A DNA stretch of 64,000 nt, taken from NCBI GenBank assembly GCA_947623455.1, contig OX392541.1, positions 11,474,719 to 11,538,718 on the forward strand, read 5' to 3'. Of this stretch, positions 11,140 through 24,689 are shown one piece after another. Source of the DNA: Mimachlamys varia (lineage: Eukaryota; Mollusca; Bivalvia; Pectinida; Pectinidae). Position 1 is the first letter of the stretch; every line of letters begins with the position of its first letter. A program made the position numbers and the translations under genes. The notes under the pieces were generated by a model that was not told where the DNA came from, made no database searches, and saw only the letters and a list, made by a program, of their open reading frames with translations.

Positions 11140-13765
11140 TTTTCAAGTTTATATGATATTTGAGACACCATAACTGTTCTTAGTACACTATGGTATACAT
11201 ACATCTTGTCATGTCCTACTTCTATAGGTACTAAGGTCCCCTAGTAAATCGGTCGACCTTAATTAAGAACTGTACCGATTTTAGTAGATCGTAATAAAGA
11301 TTTTAGTATTTTTTACTCCAGTGTCGTCCTAGTTTAATTATTAATAAGGTTGTTAAAGATGACCTCATTAGCCACGTCCCTTCACTAGAACATTAAACTT
11401 GCCATGACCTATTTTCGCAGTAAACCAGTTATGCAGTACTTATTTTAAACTACATTAGGTAACATGAGCAACGTTTTATTATACAACAATATATAACACA
11501 AAATATATCGGCTTTATACCTACATATTTATCTTTGCAAGGTATTGCCTCTGTATAACTCTATCGAAATCAGTTGCCTTTCATAGGGATATGAATGACAT
11601 TGTCCGATTGCTGGACAATATCATGACGTCATAATTGTTACGCTGGATACCACTGACCGTCCCCAGGCGATGGATATCCATTCAATATACTACCTTACCC
11701 AATAAATACACTATTTCAGCTTAACGTATTGAACTGTTCATACTTGGTTCTCACAGCCAAAAGTGCGCTTTATTTAATTGGTCTTTATTCTGTTAGCATT
11801 CATATTGCCTATGATTGCCAGCTGAAAGCAGTTCAATGCTTAAATATCAAGAAACTACGTTTATCCGGATTTCAGTACGCTGGTTGTTTTAGCGATGGGA
11901 GGAAACTAGATTTCCACAGAAAATCTACATGGTGACCCCATTCCTTTTCACGCCGTATCGGGTAATCGAACTCGGGTCCATTAAGTAAAAGCCAATCGCG
12001 CTATCAGAGCACCCACGTTGTAATTTATAAAACGCAATGACATTTCAGTTACAACATTTTTATTTTTACGGAAGAAACGTTTAATATAGAAAGAAAAGAC
12101 AATATGATGTAAACATGGATCATATTGATTGGTGACATTTGGGTATTCAACACAGTGTTTATGGCTAGTTAATGATAAAGAATTAAGTTATTGTCAATAA
12201 TTTATCATGCGAAGTAAGTGCCATATTTAGATTGAAACCTTTACAGACAAAAATGCCAGAAAACAACATCTGAATATGTATCAGGTAAATTGAATTGCTA
12301 TCAGGAGGATAAATTATTATGAGATAAAAAGACCTGCGGTATACGAACCTGCTCCATACAGTTCGATAAACTGTATTTGCCCTTCAAAATCATCTTCTTT
12401 TGTAGGTATAGCTATGCGCAGGTCGTTAATTTGTCATTTAAGTAAGGGATAGAATAGTTGCGCGTTTCGTTCTCATTTTAAACACCTTTTCACATTTACA
12501 AGTTATTTGCGACAGGAAAATTTATCCCTGGATCGTTTTTTCGAGTTTAATGAAGGACCTGTTCGTCGCTAATCAGACTTTGACACGAAGCTCGCAAGGT
12601 TTTCCCTCGCAATATGAGCTAATTATCTGCAAGCAGTTCCTTTATTTGATTTTAAGCTACAGCTAAAGCATAATAAATTACATTTAAAATGTACTAAAGA
12701 AAAGACTGGCCTTTCACATTTCGTTTTATAAAGGATTAGTGGACATAAGGGAGGACAATTGATAAAGACCCAGAATGCATTTCATTTAGTAAAGGATTGA
12801 GGTCACATAACTTCCTGGTTCCAAAACGGTCCTAACTAATCTTTGTCCGTATAATGGGTACACCTCAGACAAATGCCTGAAATAGAAACAACCATTGAAT
12901 AAAATCTTAAACTCCGAAACTGTAAGTAAATTAGAATAACAAACAATTACCTAAAAGTTTATGTTTGGTAAGCTTTTTCAGTCAGAGAAATTGATTATTG
13001 GACCGAAATATATTGTATTTTGTCACATATGAATAAACAGTATATTGCATCCACGAGATGAGACTAACCATACTTTCTACTTGAGGAGCTGAGGTGCTAT
13101 CACGAACTTACACACATTAGACATGCTGAGTCGCTTCAGTAAACATGAAATGTATAGTTTGCTTAAGACGATGTCAATATTGCTACACCGAGAACAAAGT
13201 CAGGGACACAGCAGTTGATGTTTAAAGCAAATATTTGATCATCGACGAATATGTTTTCTTTAGTTGTGCTCTAGCAGCAATTTTGGGACTTGACCAGTGG
13301 AGCGTAAATATTGCCAGAGGCGTTAATGAAATAGCTCACTCTTAATTGTATTTTCACACACACTTTCAATGGCATTGAACTACATTCAGTGGATTTTTCT
13401 CATGTTCGCTGTTGTTTCCACTGCTCTTTTTCAACATGAGGGATTTGCTTTCAATTAGTAAAACTGACAAAACACACGCCTTTTGATCCTACTGCAGAGC
13501 AAATGCTAATACAATTTGCCAAAGTATTATAAAAATTGTGTGCAGTTTTAACTCTAATTTTTAGTTTCTAATTGAATCATGTAAATTCATTGCTTTTAGA
13601 TTGATTTTTTTCAATGTCTGCACAAAGCGTTTCAGTGGGAGTGTGGAAGTGACATTTAAAACATTCAATGTTATTTAACTATTAAGACTGTTATATCAAT
13701 TTTACATCGAAAAAGAAAATAGGCTCATTTATGGAGGTTACCTTAAAATAGCCTTAACATATGAA
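11140..13765. other. no gene seen
   Basis: AT-rich. 11585-11720 resembles 26000-26095 (shared TTGTTACGCTGGATACCA). Reverse complement of 11943-12015 has a tRNA-like look (GCTCTGATAGCGCGATTGG, then GAGTTCGATTACCC), but its stems do not fold convincingly, so I treat it as a SINE head or tRNA relic. Nothing coding was supported. Confidence 0.5.
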
Positions 13766-13769
13766 AAAC

Positions 13770-14035
13770 AGTTTTATATGGAGACCTATGTAAAAGGACA
13801 AGATAATATGACTAGGTGTTTTGGAAGAGTAAGCGTCTTCTGCTTCATCAACAAAAGCCGCCGTGAAAATCTTGCTTCCATCCAAGTAAATACCATATCC
13901 TCAAAGTGAGAACCGAGTCAGCATTCTCAATCGCAACAAGTTAGAACACTAATGAGCATACTCAAAAACGTCCATCTTCATATCACATAGAGATACAAAA
14001 TATTTCTAAACGAGACAAAGATGGCGACCATAAAA
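13770..14035 (-). repeat. family A copy
   Basis: The reverse complement shows ATCTTTGTCTCGTTTAGAAA, GAGTATGCTCATTAGTGTTC and GAAGCAGAAGACGCTTACTC in order, the 5' and middle parts of the element. The usual terminal part is missing. Confidence 0.7.
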
Positions 14036-15670
14036 CTTGTTCACAGTTCTGATCAACCTGCATCTCTCGAACTAAACTGAGTATCAAGATGTAATGCTGC
14101 ATATTTATTTATTTCAATACAAGCCGCGATGATTGTGAATGTTAAACAGAAATGATGAAGACATGAATACCCATGACTAAGTCACAGCTGGTATTTCCAA
14201 GAGAAGAAATGAACATTTGTTTTTTGAAATCCCTGATCAGAACCATAATACCGTTATCTAACGGGGGTGCCTACATCTGGGTTAAACATGATGTAAGCTT
14301 TTAATACAAGACGCCCCCAAAGGGGGACACGACGTTGAACAAATCACATATACGTCAGTTCAAATCTACATTAATAGTTTGATATAAAATTTCTAAAAGA
14401 GGACGCCGCACTGTTAAAGCCACCCAGGTGCCATTTTCATATATCAACAGTAATTGTATATTGTAAGAGTTGGTATTCTTGAATTAATTTAGTGGACGTG
14501 GGAAACCGATTTAATCTAAAACACACGGCTTTTTTTTCTTATTAATAAAAGATTATATGCTTTGCGTTTTGATTAAAGGCATCAATCACTTACGTTTAAG
14601 GTAGATTTATTTTGTTGAAATGTGTCGCAAGGGACATATGTTTGTTAAAGGAAGTAGATTATGGAGATTGCATATAGGTACAATCACTGGGAACTGTTTA
14701 AAACGTTCATATTTTATAATGCGCATTCCTGATTCATTATCCAGCAATATGTTTTTTTGGCTACCTCGAACTATTGTTACTCGTAAACACCATTTAATTC
14801 GAATTATTTCGTTGGTCCCAGCAGGACTTTACACTAAGTATTGGAACTCACCTAACTCGAAACTCGGAAAACTCGATGTTTGATATTACGAGGTTCGACT
14901 GTACAATGATCTTGTAGCTCTAGATCATTGCCATATCATTTTTTTAAAGTGGAAGTTATGTACATTTAAACGACCAAAATAAAATGCATTGCCTTTTTGT
15001 TTATTGTTAGATTTTAAGAACTTGGTTGAGTGTTAAAGTTCTAGTAAGAAAAGACATTTTAGAACAAATTAGATTCATGTTATCTGTTTCTTACAATTAG
15101 CGCCTCATGGCAAGCCGGAACACTAGAATAGGTCTGCGTGAGCCTAACGAAGCGGCCGTTCCCTTGGGGATCATTTAAGGATCATTCAGGGTCCACATAT
15201 TGGAATACATGAATACGGTCACATTCCTAAGTATATACCGGCGTCGCCTGCAAGGCGATCAAGGGAACAATGAGACACGGCACTTACTTCAGACGATCTG
15301 CACTCTGTTGACATCAGATTGTATTCTATGATACAGAATCTAGCTGATATTTCAATACAGCCTGAATGGACATCGCCTTGACAAGGACAAAAAAATATGA
15401 ATAGGCGATTCAGACGAAGAAAATAATGAAAGGAATATTAAATATATCTGTTACTGACATTGGAATCCGGATTCGTTTCACTTCCTCATCCGAAAATGTT
15501 TCTGAATTTAAAACTTTGTAATAATGAAGAGGTTATATGGTTGTTTCTATTCAACATTATATGAAAAAGTCAATTTTATTTGAAGCAGTGATGTATGATT
15601 AATAAGGAAATGAATGCTAAGTGGCTAAGTAACAAGTCTAGTTTTCGATAAGTCGAAAATGTATTATTCT
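14036..15670. other. no gene seen; one small inverted-repeat element
   Basis: 14760-14903 carries motifs of a dispersed element that ends GAGGTTCGACTGTA and begins near CCTCGAACTATTGTTACTCG; related copies lie at 25440, 29993 and 51790. 15080-15300 is somewhat richer in G+C but has no frame worth calling. Confidence 0.5.
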
Positions 15671-15674
15671 TTCT

Positions 15675-16010
15675 TCTGAATTAAAGCCATCATCTTGGTC
15701 TCATTGAGAAATAATGTGTATCCCTGTATGATATGAACATGGACTGAATATGGTCGTTAGTATGCCTGCTAGTTATGATTGAGAATTTATATGACATTAA
15801 CTTTGAACTGTACATGATGAGTGTCGTCGATAAAGTATGAGACCTTTACTCTTCCAGTAAACATGGTCTAATTTTCTTGAGCCTTTTCAAGGTATGCCTG
15901 TCAATATTTCCTTTTATTCAAATTTTGTCCATGGGTTAATCGAGTATGAGTTCTGATTATGGTTTTATTCACGCTTTGGTATTCTCTGATTGTTTTTGAT
16001 CATTATTGCA
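15675..16010 (+). repeat. family A copy, full-length but diverged
   Basis: TTGGTCTCATTGAGAAATAA, GTGTCGTCGATAAAGTATGA, TTTACTCTTCC and GGTTTTATTCACGCTTTGG occur in the family order over about 335 bp. Confidence 0.65.
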
Positions 16011-16189
16011 TTTTACACGACTATTTGAGATGCTACAGCATAAAAGCAGAATAAGGGCGTGTAGTACATTGTACTAGTATCAAGATACATGTATGTGTAA
16101 CTCAACAAAAAACAAAAGATACTAATTTCATTATAAAAGTACATTAGTACAGTAAATTATATTTAGTTTTAGTCTATAACAAAATTAAA

Positions 16190-16510
16190 AGATTACCAAA
16201 ACGTCAACAAAACTTTAATCCGAACTCAAAATCGATGAAACAATGGAGAACATAATGAAAAAGGGAAAATTTTAGAAATTATGGATTACAATCTTTTGGC
16301 TCCTATCATCAAAGAAGAGTTCTAGAAGAACAGCTGTATGATGCAGTTCAATTCATTTTGTTCGGCAAATTGTATCTATTAGTAAAGAGGTGCATCATGT
16401 GTGTGTTACGTCATCTTTAGACGGAGATTTTTGAAAACAAATGTACAAGAGAAATAGACCAGGTGTTCCGGAAAGTTAAGCGTTTTTTGCTTCATTAACG
16501 ATAACTTGGC
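16190..16510 (-). repeat. family A copy split by a ribozyme-family repeat
   Basis: 16190-16260 and 16428-16510 are adjacent parts of family A on the minus strand. The piece between them is a copy of the hammerhead repeat, so the ribozyme repeat inserted later than family A. Confidence 0.65.
16262..16425 (+). repeat. hammerhead-ribozyme repeat, inactive core
   Basis: Flanks and the GCTGTATGATGCAG cleavage strand are kept. The catalytic box is AAGAAGA instead of CTGANGA, and CGAAA is lost (GAAGAACAGC), so this copy cannot be active. Confidence 0.75.
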
Positions 16511-16514
16511 AGTG

Positions 16515-19305
16515 CACTCAGATACTGTACATCAGCACCACATAGTTGTAAAATCGAGAAGGCGAAAAATTACTTGTACATTAACCGTTATTTTTGCAAT
16601 AAACACAAGATTCATAACATGCATTAACAAGTAACAAGAAGTTGATAGTTACAAGAAAACTAGTAATGGCATTTCTAAGAAAGCTGAATGTCACAAAGGG
16701 CAGATATAAGAGTATAAACAAGAACAGAAAACGCAGCATACAGATGTGACAGTCCATAAACACAGGCGATTGGTATATAACCAAGATATTTTAATATAGA
16801 AACCGTACAACAGGGATTTTTACGGAACGTAATAGGCGACTGATATACGTTATATTTATACCACTGTCAGTGGCATGAAATGTCAATACGTCTTTGACGT
16901 AGACGTTTAAAGGCTAAACAGGGAGTGGTAACGTATCGAAGTAAGTCTAACTTACATCAGCTTACAAATTTGTGCATTATTTATACTTGTATTTTCTATC
17001 ATATTCAACGTATATTAACTATCAACTTCAGGACCATACCTCCATTTGTCAGGAATAATGGCAGTTAATAGGTTCAAGACCATAGTCAAATACATTTCAG
17101 ACCAAATTGATCGTTGCTTGTCTTTTTCCTGCTTCTTGAAAAGTGTACCTACACCTAAGCTTGTATGTATGAACGTATTACTCTGCGTATAAACAATGAA
17201 GCTGATGCGCATGCGCAACTATCAACACTGTCCTTTTTCTAGAGCAAACAAACCTGTTTTCTTCTTGAAAATCCCTGCCTCTGTGCACAACCCTCTCTCT
17301 GCACCTCTAATCAGATTATTTAATTATCAATTTGTTGATTGGGGATTCAAATTTTTGGGATTAAAAATAAGAAGAAAATACGTAATAAGTTCTACCGATA
17401 TGTCAAGACGTACTGGCCAAGGTGTCAAGTATCAGTTAGAGCTTTAATAAGGAACCAGACGGTTTTGAAAAGTAGAGACACAGGGACACGCTTAATAGTA
17501 AATATGTAAAAAAAAAGGAGAGAAAAGCTATAGATACGGTGTAGCAATTTAAGTCTAGGACTGATGGTTGGCCCTCGGGTTTAGTTTATGACCCTCGGGT
17601 AGTGATTATTCTAGAAATCGTTAAAACTCTGTCACAAAGTAGATTAAGATAGTTTAGTGTGTTCCTTAGTGATATTTGACTTATATAATGGTGATGAAAT
17701 GTCGATTAGGTGTTCGATTAAGGAACTTTAAACATTCCGTGATATAGGTTTTGCTGCGTTGCGTTTGATTTTTGAAGAAGCCACAAAATAAAATATCACA
17801 TACATATATACTTGTATACAGGCATATTATCTATAAGTGACTTTTAGAGCTATTTATTTTAAAAAGGAAATATGTTTCGAATCACTTTCATAGAAATAAG
17901 TATTATCAATACATCGAGAAATTAACATAGCTCAGAAGGATTTCCATAGTCAAAAAATAAAATTTTGTCTTTTGAAATTTTCATCCTGCATGACTAAAAG
18001 CTTTGAAACAAAATGGCAAACTATTTATGAAATCATGATACAATCAGACTGCAGTTTAAACGAGTTTTATTTCCTTGACAATAGGCCTCTTATCATTATA
18101 CTGTCGCTCTACCTGTTCAATGGTATTACTTTGCGCTGCAATTTTATTTAAACGGAATTAAGGGGAAACCCTAATTCTTTTCCAGTTACTGTGGAATTTT
18201 TCTAGTGTTTCGACTTTATTCTTTATTTGAACACGGTTCATTAAAGTATGTCCATTTGTCATGAATTGTGTTGAACTTACCTTAGATAAAAAAGAAAAAC
18301 CCTCTATCGCCACCCGTTACTACCGCAACCCTCACATAACACCAACTAAAACTTTAGAACGGATTTCCTTTTTACATAATTCCCTCGATAAGTTTGCCTT
18401 TGTATGGCTATTTGTCATGTATATCAAGATGTTACTGCCAGTTTTTTTGTTGTGGATCTCTTTATTGTCCCTTTTATAGAAACATCGAGTCTTTCATTCA
18501 TTTTGACATAAACATATGTACATTCCAATATTAACTGCAAATAGGAAACCATTTCTCGGGTGATTTGTCGAGTGGTAAATTGTAACACTCCGGCTTTCCA
18601 CACAAGCGGCCTGGATTCAATCCCCAAAGGCGTCTTAAGTATGGAGCATTCAAGGGAAGTATTTTGTCCTACTAATACATGTACAACTCCTACAATCCAG
18701 ATGGAATATGAAATGATCTGATATGTGTGTTGTGATCTGTGCTGTAACATTCAAGTGAGATGGCAATCTAAATGTTGTCGTTGGAAGCACAGTCCCACTA
18801 CTTACCGAACACAATACGTCTCCATCACGCACACATACTCGCATACACGCACGCATACTCACATCAGAGGATACTAACTTGGATAGAAGTATAAAGCAGT
18901 TCCTGCGAATTACTCATAAATGTATATTGTGTGCAGTTAAATCCCACTTACTTGAACTTGTGGGGACGTGATAAATAGTTCGAGGAAGGCATAGTTACGG
19001 GCTCAGTCGGGATCGAGACCAAACGAACTGTTTGACGAATCAGGGGTATTCGAGTAAACTGGGTTCGAGTAAATGATGTTATTGTATTTTACTTGCGTTA
19101 ATTGTATAGGATTTTATATCTATATACTGTAAAGTTATTTAGAGCAGCTAATGCATGTTAGCTAGATACGGCGCTTTCTCAAATTATGTACTGTATATGA
19201 ATTAATTTTTTTTAATTATTTTTTTTTTCTTTAAATGAATTGGCTGAACGCAATTTGTATGCTGTTCTTCATAATATAAATCATTATATGATTCCAAAAA
19301 AAGTT
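16515..19305. other. no gene seen
   Basis: AT-rich, with short open frames but no coding signature. 18562-18630 is tRNA-like (TTGTCGAGTGGTAAATTG, then a B-box-like GGATTCAATCCCC), probably a SINE head. 18930-19090 has diverged TCGAG motifs of the small element family seen at 51790. Confidence 0.45.
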
Positions 19306-19309
19306 TTTT

Positions 19310-19572
19310 TTCTCTTTAATGTGTAATTTCAGTACATTGGGTGCAAGTTTGAGCGATGAAACTGGGCTTTCTAAATAAGTCATGTCATAAGACAAAACGG
19401 ACTATATTAAACGTCACTTTCTATCTTTATCAAAACATTTTTCTCCTTTAAGTGTCATTTCAGTACATTTTGTACATTAGGTGCAAGCTTGAGTGATGAA
19501 ACTGGGCTTTCTAAATAAGTCATGTCATAAGAAAAAACGGACTATATAAAACGTCACTTTCTATCTTTATCA
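19310..19572 (+). repeat. tandem duplication, two units of about 130 bp
   Basis: GATGAAACTGGGCTTTCTAA followed by ATAAGTCATGTCATAAGA occurs in both units, about 130 bp apart, with few differences. Confidence 0.85.
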
Positions 19573-19861
19573 AAAAATTATTTCTCACTAGATCAATATA
19601 TTTGGGTTACAGAATCATCTTTCCAACATTGCTAATACAGTACCTCGTCAGACACTTCCGTATGAATATTGTAAGGCGTAAGATTGACCCTTCGCCTAAA
19701 AGGTTAAAAAAACAAGAAGACCTTCTTACTTGTATTTTCGGTTTCTTGTTTATACTAATTAAAGTAGTATAACACGATCGAATTACTTTTATTCTCAGGT
19801 TCCTGCTTATACCAAAGTAGTATGACAAGATCGGATAACTTTTCACAAAAAAAAAGGAAAA

Positions 19862-20085
19862 AAAAACTTGCCCCTTTACCTCACTTGGATATGACCAAGA
19901 CCTACATGGCAGGTGTCTTCGATGAAGCAGAAGACGCTTACTCTTCCGGAACACATTGTCTTATTCTCTTGTCCTTTACGAGGGTCTCCATGTAAATCTT
20001 TCCTTTTTTTCATATTTTGCCCCTAGTTAAATTGATTTTGAGCTCGGATTATGGTTTGGTTAACGCTTCGGTACTCTCTATGTTT
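19862..20085 (+). repeat. family A copy
   Basis: Well preserved in the middle and 3' parts: GATGAAGCAGAAGACGCTTA, GTCTCCATGTAAATC and GATTTTGAGCTCGGATTATG. A minus-strand open frame over 19607-19954 is only its antisense. Confidence 0.75.
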
Positions 20086-20654
20086 TTACAAGAAACCCTT
20101 CACGAATTGCTGTCATGATATTTAACGTTACTTTGATACTTGACAAGGTGCTAAATTGAAATTCACATTTAATTAGTAAGACTGAGATAGATATATGAAA
20201 TGAAAAATATGTGTTCATTCTCAGAAATATAAGAATGTATAATTTTGCTTCAATGCTGCATTAATTGGATTCGATCTCATATAAAATAGTGGAAATATAA
20301 GGCTTCTTAGCAAATAATGTTAAAATGAGCTTTTGCATTCACTTGTTTACTGTTATGTAGCCATAGCAACCGTTTCCGTAATGTACTGGCAATAATTCTA
20401 GAAGTTTCGTTTTCACGACAACATTTCAATTGGAAAATTTCAGTTCAGAGAAAAACTTTTTCTTCGTTTTCTTGAGATTGCTTAAATGGTGAAGAATGTC
20501 CATGATGAATTGTTCCTTTTTTCATTAAAATGGTGCATTTTTCTCTACAAGGCTCTCGATACCTTGTTTACACTATCAATGGCTTAAACTTATTTAACCC
20601 TTAAGGAGGCTCGACCCTTTCGCAATTAGCCGAATATATTTTAAATAAAAATAA

Positions 20655-20755
20655 AAAAAGAGAATACCGAAGCGTCATCATAATCATAATCCAAACTCAA
20701 AATCGATTAAACCAGGGGCAAAATTTGAACAAAGGAAAGATTTACAAAATTATTG
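20655..20755 (-). repeat. family A 3' end fragment
   Basis: Reverse complement holds TGCCCCTGGTTTAATCGATT and CGCTTCGGTATTCTC. Confidence 0.65.
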
Positions 20756-20759
20756 GAAG

Positions 20760-23264
20760 TTGGTTATATGTATCACCTGACCATGTACTTGCCATGTAAC
20801 TGTAATTTATGATCATGAATAAACTATGACCGCTACCGCTAGAGGGGCTCTTTTGATTGATCTCCGTTTTTTTTGACGTTTGGCGTTTATAATCTCCTTT
20901 CTCGTTAATAGGTTATATTACTTTCCATTGACGTGAATTAAGAACAGGTTTGATCTTACATCCTTGTGTTTACTATGCTAAACTATAGTTGCAGAGAAAA
21001 CTGATTAAAACAGATCTGCGATACTTAGTGCAAAATACATAACGTTACAGAAACCAAACAATTCCCACTTCATTTCTGTAACCCCATTTGTCTGAAGGGC
21101 ATGAAATTAATTTAAAGTCGATTGTGTCTTGAAGAGATGCTTTTGCACGCCATCATTTGATATAAAATATTCTTGTTCAATTTTTCTTCATGAGTTCTGT
21201 CGATCAATAATCGTGTCAACTTCTTAGCGGAAACACTGCCGATTCTTAAAGAGCACCTATTGCATATACCGATACCATACGAAAAAAACATGCGCAAAAC
21301 CATGAGATTAAAATTGTAATTTAAAGATTTTTTGTTTTTATTTTATGCAATAATTGTGAGTAGTTCAGGGTCTTATTATTTTTGTCCTAAAAGTTATAAA
21401 AAAGAGTAAAAATGGTTAAAAACTGCTGATTATGCATTAGGACTTTTTTTATAAAAGGAATAGTAAGCGTCTTCTGCTTCATCGACGACACCCGCCATTC
21501 GATCTAGGTACCCTGTAAGTAAACTCGCGTCCCCCAAGGTATTAAATTGTATCATTAATCATAATAGGTAGGTACATTCATGAGCATATAAAAATGCCAT
21601 TCTCATAATAAAAAATGCCATCTTCATATAATATAAAAATACAGAATATTTGTCAATGAAACCAAGCTTAAATGATGTGTGTCCTAAAATTGTTCGCCAG
21701 AAGCCGACATCTCGATATTTAGAGCTAAACCAAGATAACGAACCAGCTGAGATATGCTAACACCATAGGTTTTAAAAACAGCAGGGATGTTACTAACAAG
21801 AAAAGTAAAGTTCAGGATTGGAAAATTGGCATCGTCATGTTTATTGAATAACTTAATACCAAGCTGTCCATGTCGGTCATTGTTTAAACAGATGTAGAAA
21901 AAGTATGTAGTATCCTTTTATTTAGTTTAAGAAGGCTATTTTAGATCCACCTCGTAAAAACATTCAAATAATCGAAATATTTTGTTGTTTTTTATGAGCA
22001 TAGAATTAATGTCAATACACATTGGGAAAGTCAAAGTACTAAATTAAACATACTTAAGCGTGCAATTACAAACATTATACTTCTTGATCACAAATTTCAT
22101 GTTTATTGATAAGATCATTTGTTTTCTAAATTTGATTTACTAGTTCAAATTACAATTTTTAATACAATGTAATCTTATTTTTGTCGAATCTAAAACTTTT
22201 GATTTGTTTAATAGTTCTTTGAATGTTCATTGAAAAAATGCATACTTTTAACTTTCAGTGTATACAACACAACACCAAACGATATCATATAATTATAAAG
22301 TGTTATTTTATTCAAAATACAAAATTCAAAACATCTTAATGACATCTTCAAATAATTGGAGCGCTGTTTTCAAAACACTACTTATGTACCTAATTATTAT
22401 AAAATCGATTTATCCTTATCTCGAACTCGAAGTCACGTAGAACACAAACATGTGCCGCACCTTTTACATTTAGTTCAAATAGAATAAAAAGATATTTTGG
22501 TCGCGATTTTAGTCTCATTGATAACTATTCTATGTCCATGTATACTATAAAGGTGGGTGTTTTTGAATATGCTCATTAGTGTCCTTACTTGTTGTGATTG
22601 AGAATGATGACTCGGTTCTCATTTTGTGGACTTGACATTTACTTTGATGGGGTCATGAGTTACTTCGCTGTTGTCGTCGATTAAGCAGAAGACGCTTACT
22701 TTTCCGGAACACCTGGTTCCATTCTCTTGTACTTTCACAATTCTCCGTGTAAATGTTTCCATTGCTAAAATAGGATGTTCCAAAAAAACATGTTACGCAT
22801 TGTCGACATTATAGAAAAAATTAAACATTTATAATGAAACTATGATATACATTACTTTAAAGAGTATTTTCTTACAGTTTTATTGGTATAATAGTTTTAA
22901 TAAAACTTTAAACGTTTAAGCGGTATTGCCAATTTAAAGCTAACAAAAAATGACAGGTAACGCCATTTTGACCAATCATGCACCATGTAACGTCAATTAA
23001 TGATGTGTTCAAGACGTCTTCTTTTGTCAATTACAACTTAAACCTGTCTAAAGTTTCTGGTAATATTTTTGTACGTGACAATTGAAAGTTTCCTTTTTCT
23101 CTCCCACGCGAATAAAGGTAAAACATCAAGTAATATCTACTATTTCCCATTTGCGAAATGAAGTTTACTACATCAATGTGCACAGCATTTATGTCATCAA
23201 TCTTGAAAAAAAATTGGTAAAGATATTATTTTGATGAAGTCGACAATGACATCATATAAGTCAT
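20760..23264. other. no gene; family A pieces at 21455-21670 (-) and 22505-22765 (+)
   Basis: The two pieces carry the GAAGCAGAAGACGCTTACT core in opposite orientations. Between them the DNA is very AT-rich with only chance short frames. Confidence 0.55.
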
Positions 23265-23338
23265 AAAATCGTCATCATTACTATATATTTACACCTCTCC
23301 CTTCTTGTGCTTACTAAACTCTGACTGCGAATATATTA

Positions 23339-23927
23339 CCGTATACGCAGTAAAAAAAGGCTCGGCAGATTGATATTTGTTCAAATATGGCGTCGTTCAC
23401 GCTTCAGAAAAATAAGTATTCGCTGTCGGCCATTGTTTGGTTTCTACAAGATTTTGAAACATGGAACATATATGGAATCAATTTCTTTTGATTAAACAAT
23501 AAATGGTTTCTAGAAAACTTTTGATTCCAAATGATGCGCATTCGAAATTATTTGACGGTAACGCAAACATGGCGGCGCCCTGCAGTTGTGACGTCTGATG
23601 TCGGACCGCGTCACAACCAGTCACTGTGCCAATGCGTGTACATAACGACCGTTATAAATAAAGAAATAAATTCGACTTGCAAGAAATATTATTTAATACC
23701 AAATTAACATATGATGTCATGGAGAAAAATAGTGTTGTTCACAGTGTGTTTTCTAAATCTACCGATATATTGATGAAATCCAATGGGACTATATTATCTT
23801 AGCAACCACGGCCATCGTAGTTACCATCTTAGCAACCCACTTCGAATGCTTTTTTCTTCGTATAGCACTTGAAAATTAATAATGGTGTAAATATAAGGAT
23901 TGTACCTCATTTTGACTGCGTATACGG
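23339..23927 (+). mobile_element. TA-flanked 589-bp element with 13-bp terminal inverted repeats
   Basis: The left end is CCGTATACGCAGT and the right end ACTGCGTATACGG, a perfect 13-bp inverted pair flanked by TA on both sides (23337-23338 and 23928-23929). This fits a nonautonomous Tc1/mariner-type element, with no transposase frame inside. The interior includes AACATGGCGGCGCCCTGCAG. A related copy starts near 24750. Sequence outside the TA ends is also shared between copies, so this may be the core of a larger unit. Confidence 0.6.
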
Positions 23928-24038
23928 TAGTATGCCCGCAGTTGGCAACAAGTTGGCTAACGCGCACCATAGAATATATTCATTGCCAACTGCGGGCATA
24001 CTACCGTATACGCAGTCAAAATGAGGTACAATCCTTAT
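23893..24038. repeat. perfect 56-bp inverted repeat with a 34-bp spacer
   Basis: 23893-23948 and 23983-24038 are exact reverse complements. The arms hold the right end of the 589-bp element plus GTATGCCCGCAGTTGGCAA. The lack of any mismatch suggests a recent inversion-duplication or gene conversion. It could extrude as a cruciform. Confidence 0.95.
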
Positions 24039-24689
24039 TTTGTTGCCGCTTTGGTATTCTTTGATTTTTAAAAAGAATCTACATTATGCCGTTGTTTCTT
24101 GTCTCTATATGGTTAGTAATAGCTTTCAACATTTCAATGGCTCTTATTTGGTACTTTTTTTTATTTTCACCCCCCCACCCCCCAAAAACCCAAAAATCCC
24201 AAAAAACAATAGCATAAAAAACCATTAACATGTTTACATTATCCAATTATGAATTCTAAATTTAACCTGATAGTTTATACAAATGTAGCTATTTTCATTG
24301 TAACGATTTACTAGTATACACTTTTAATGTCTCCATTTCTTCAAAGAGGCTTTTTGATAATACATGCAGAGTTTGAGTCATTTGACTAGCAGGTCGATAG
24401 CTCATGGCATGTTATCACCACTCTGTCTTGTCGTGACAGCACTTAAAAACGTAAATACATACAAAGACAATAAGATTTTGTTAACGTTAAAAGTCGTTAA
24501 CTGCTTGACACGACGAGAGCATTAAATACATAAATAGGGTATTTATTAACAGGGAAATCATGCAACACGAAGTGTGGCGTGTGCATTCAATACATAAATA
24601 CAAGAACTGAACGTCTGAAGGTGTTGAAAATGAAGTTAAAGATTTTGTACATTGAAAATGTTCATTTTACTTAAACGAGATTATTAACA

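Noticed and set aside
19607..19954. Frames beginning MFRKSKRLLL-like here and at 3031, 33181 and 38494
   Set aside because: The same peptide recurs because all lie in family A repeats; it is not a gene family.
23570..23640. Coding start at AACATGGCGGCGCC with GC-rich context
   Set aside because: It lies inside a repeated element, is present in both copies, and the frame closes quickly.
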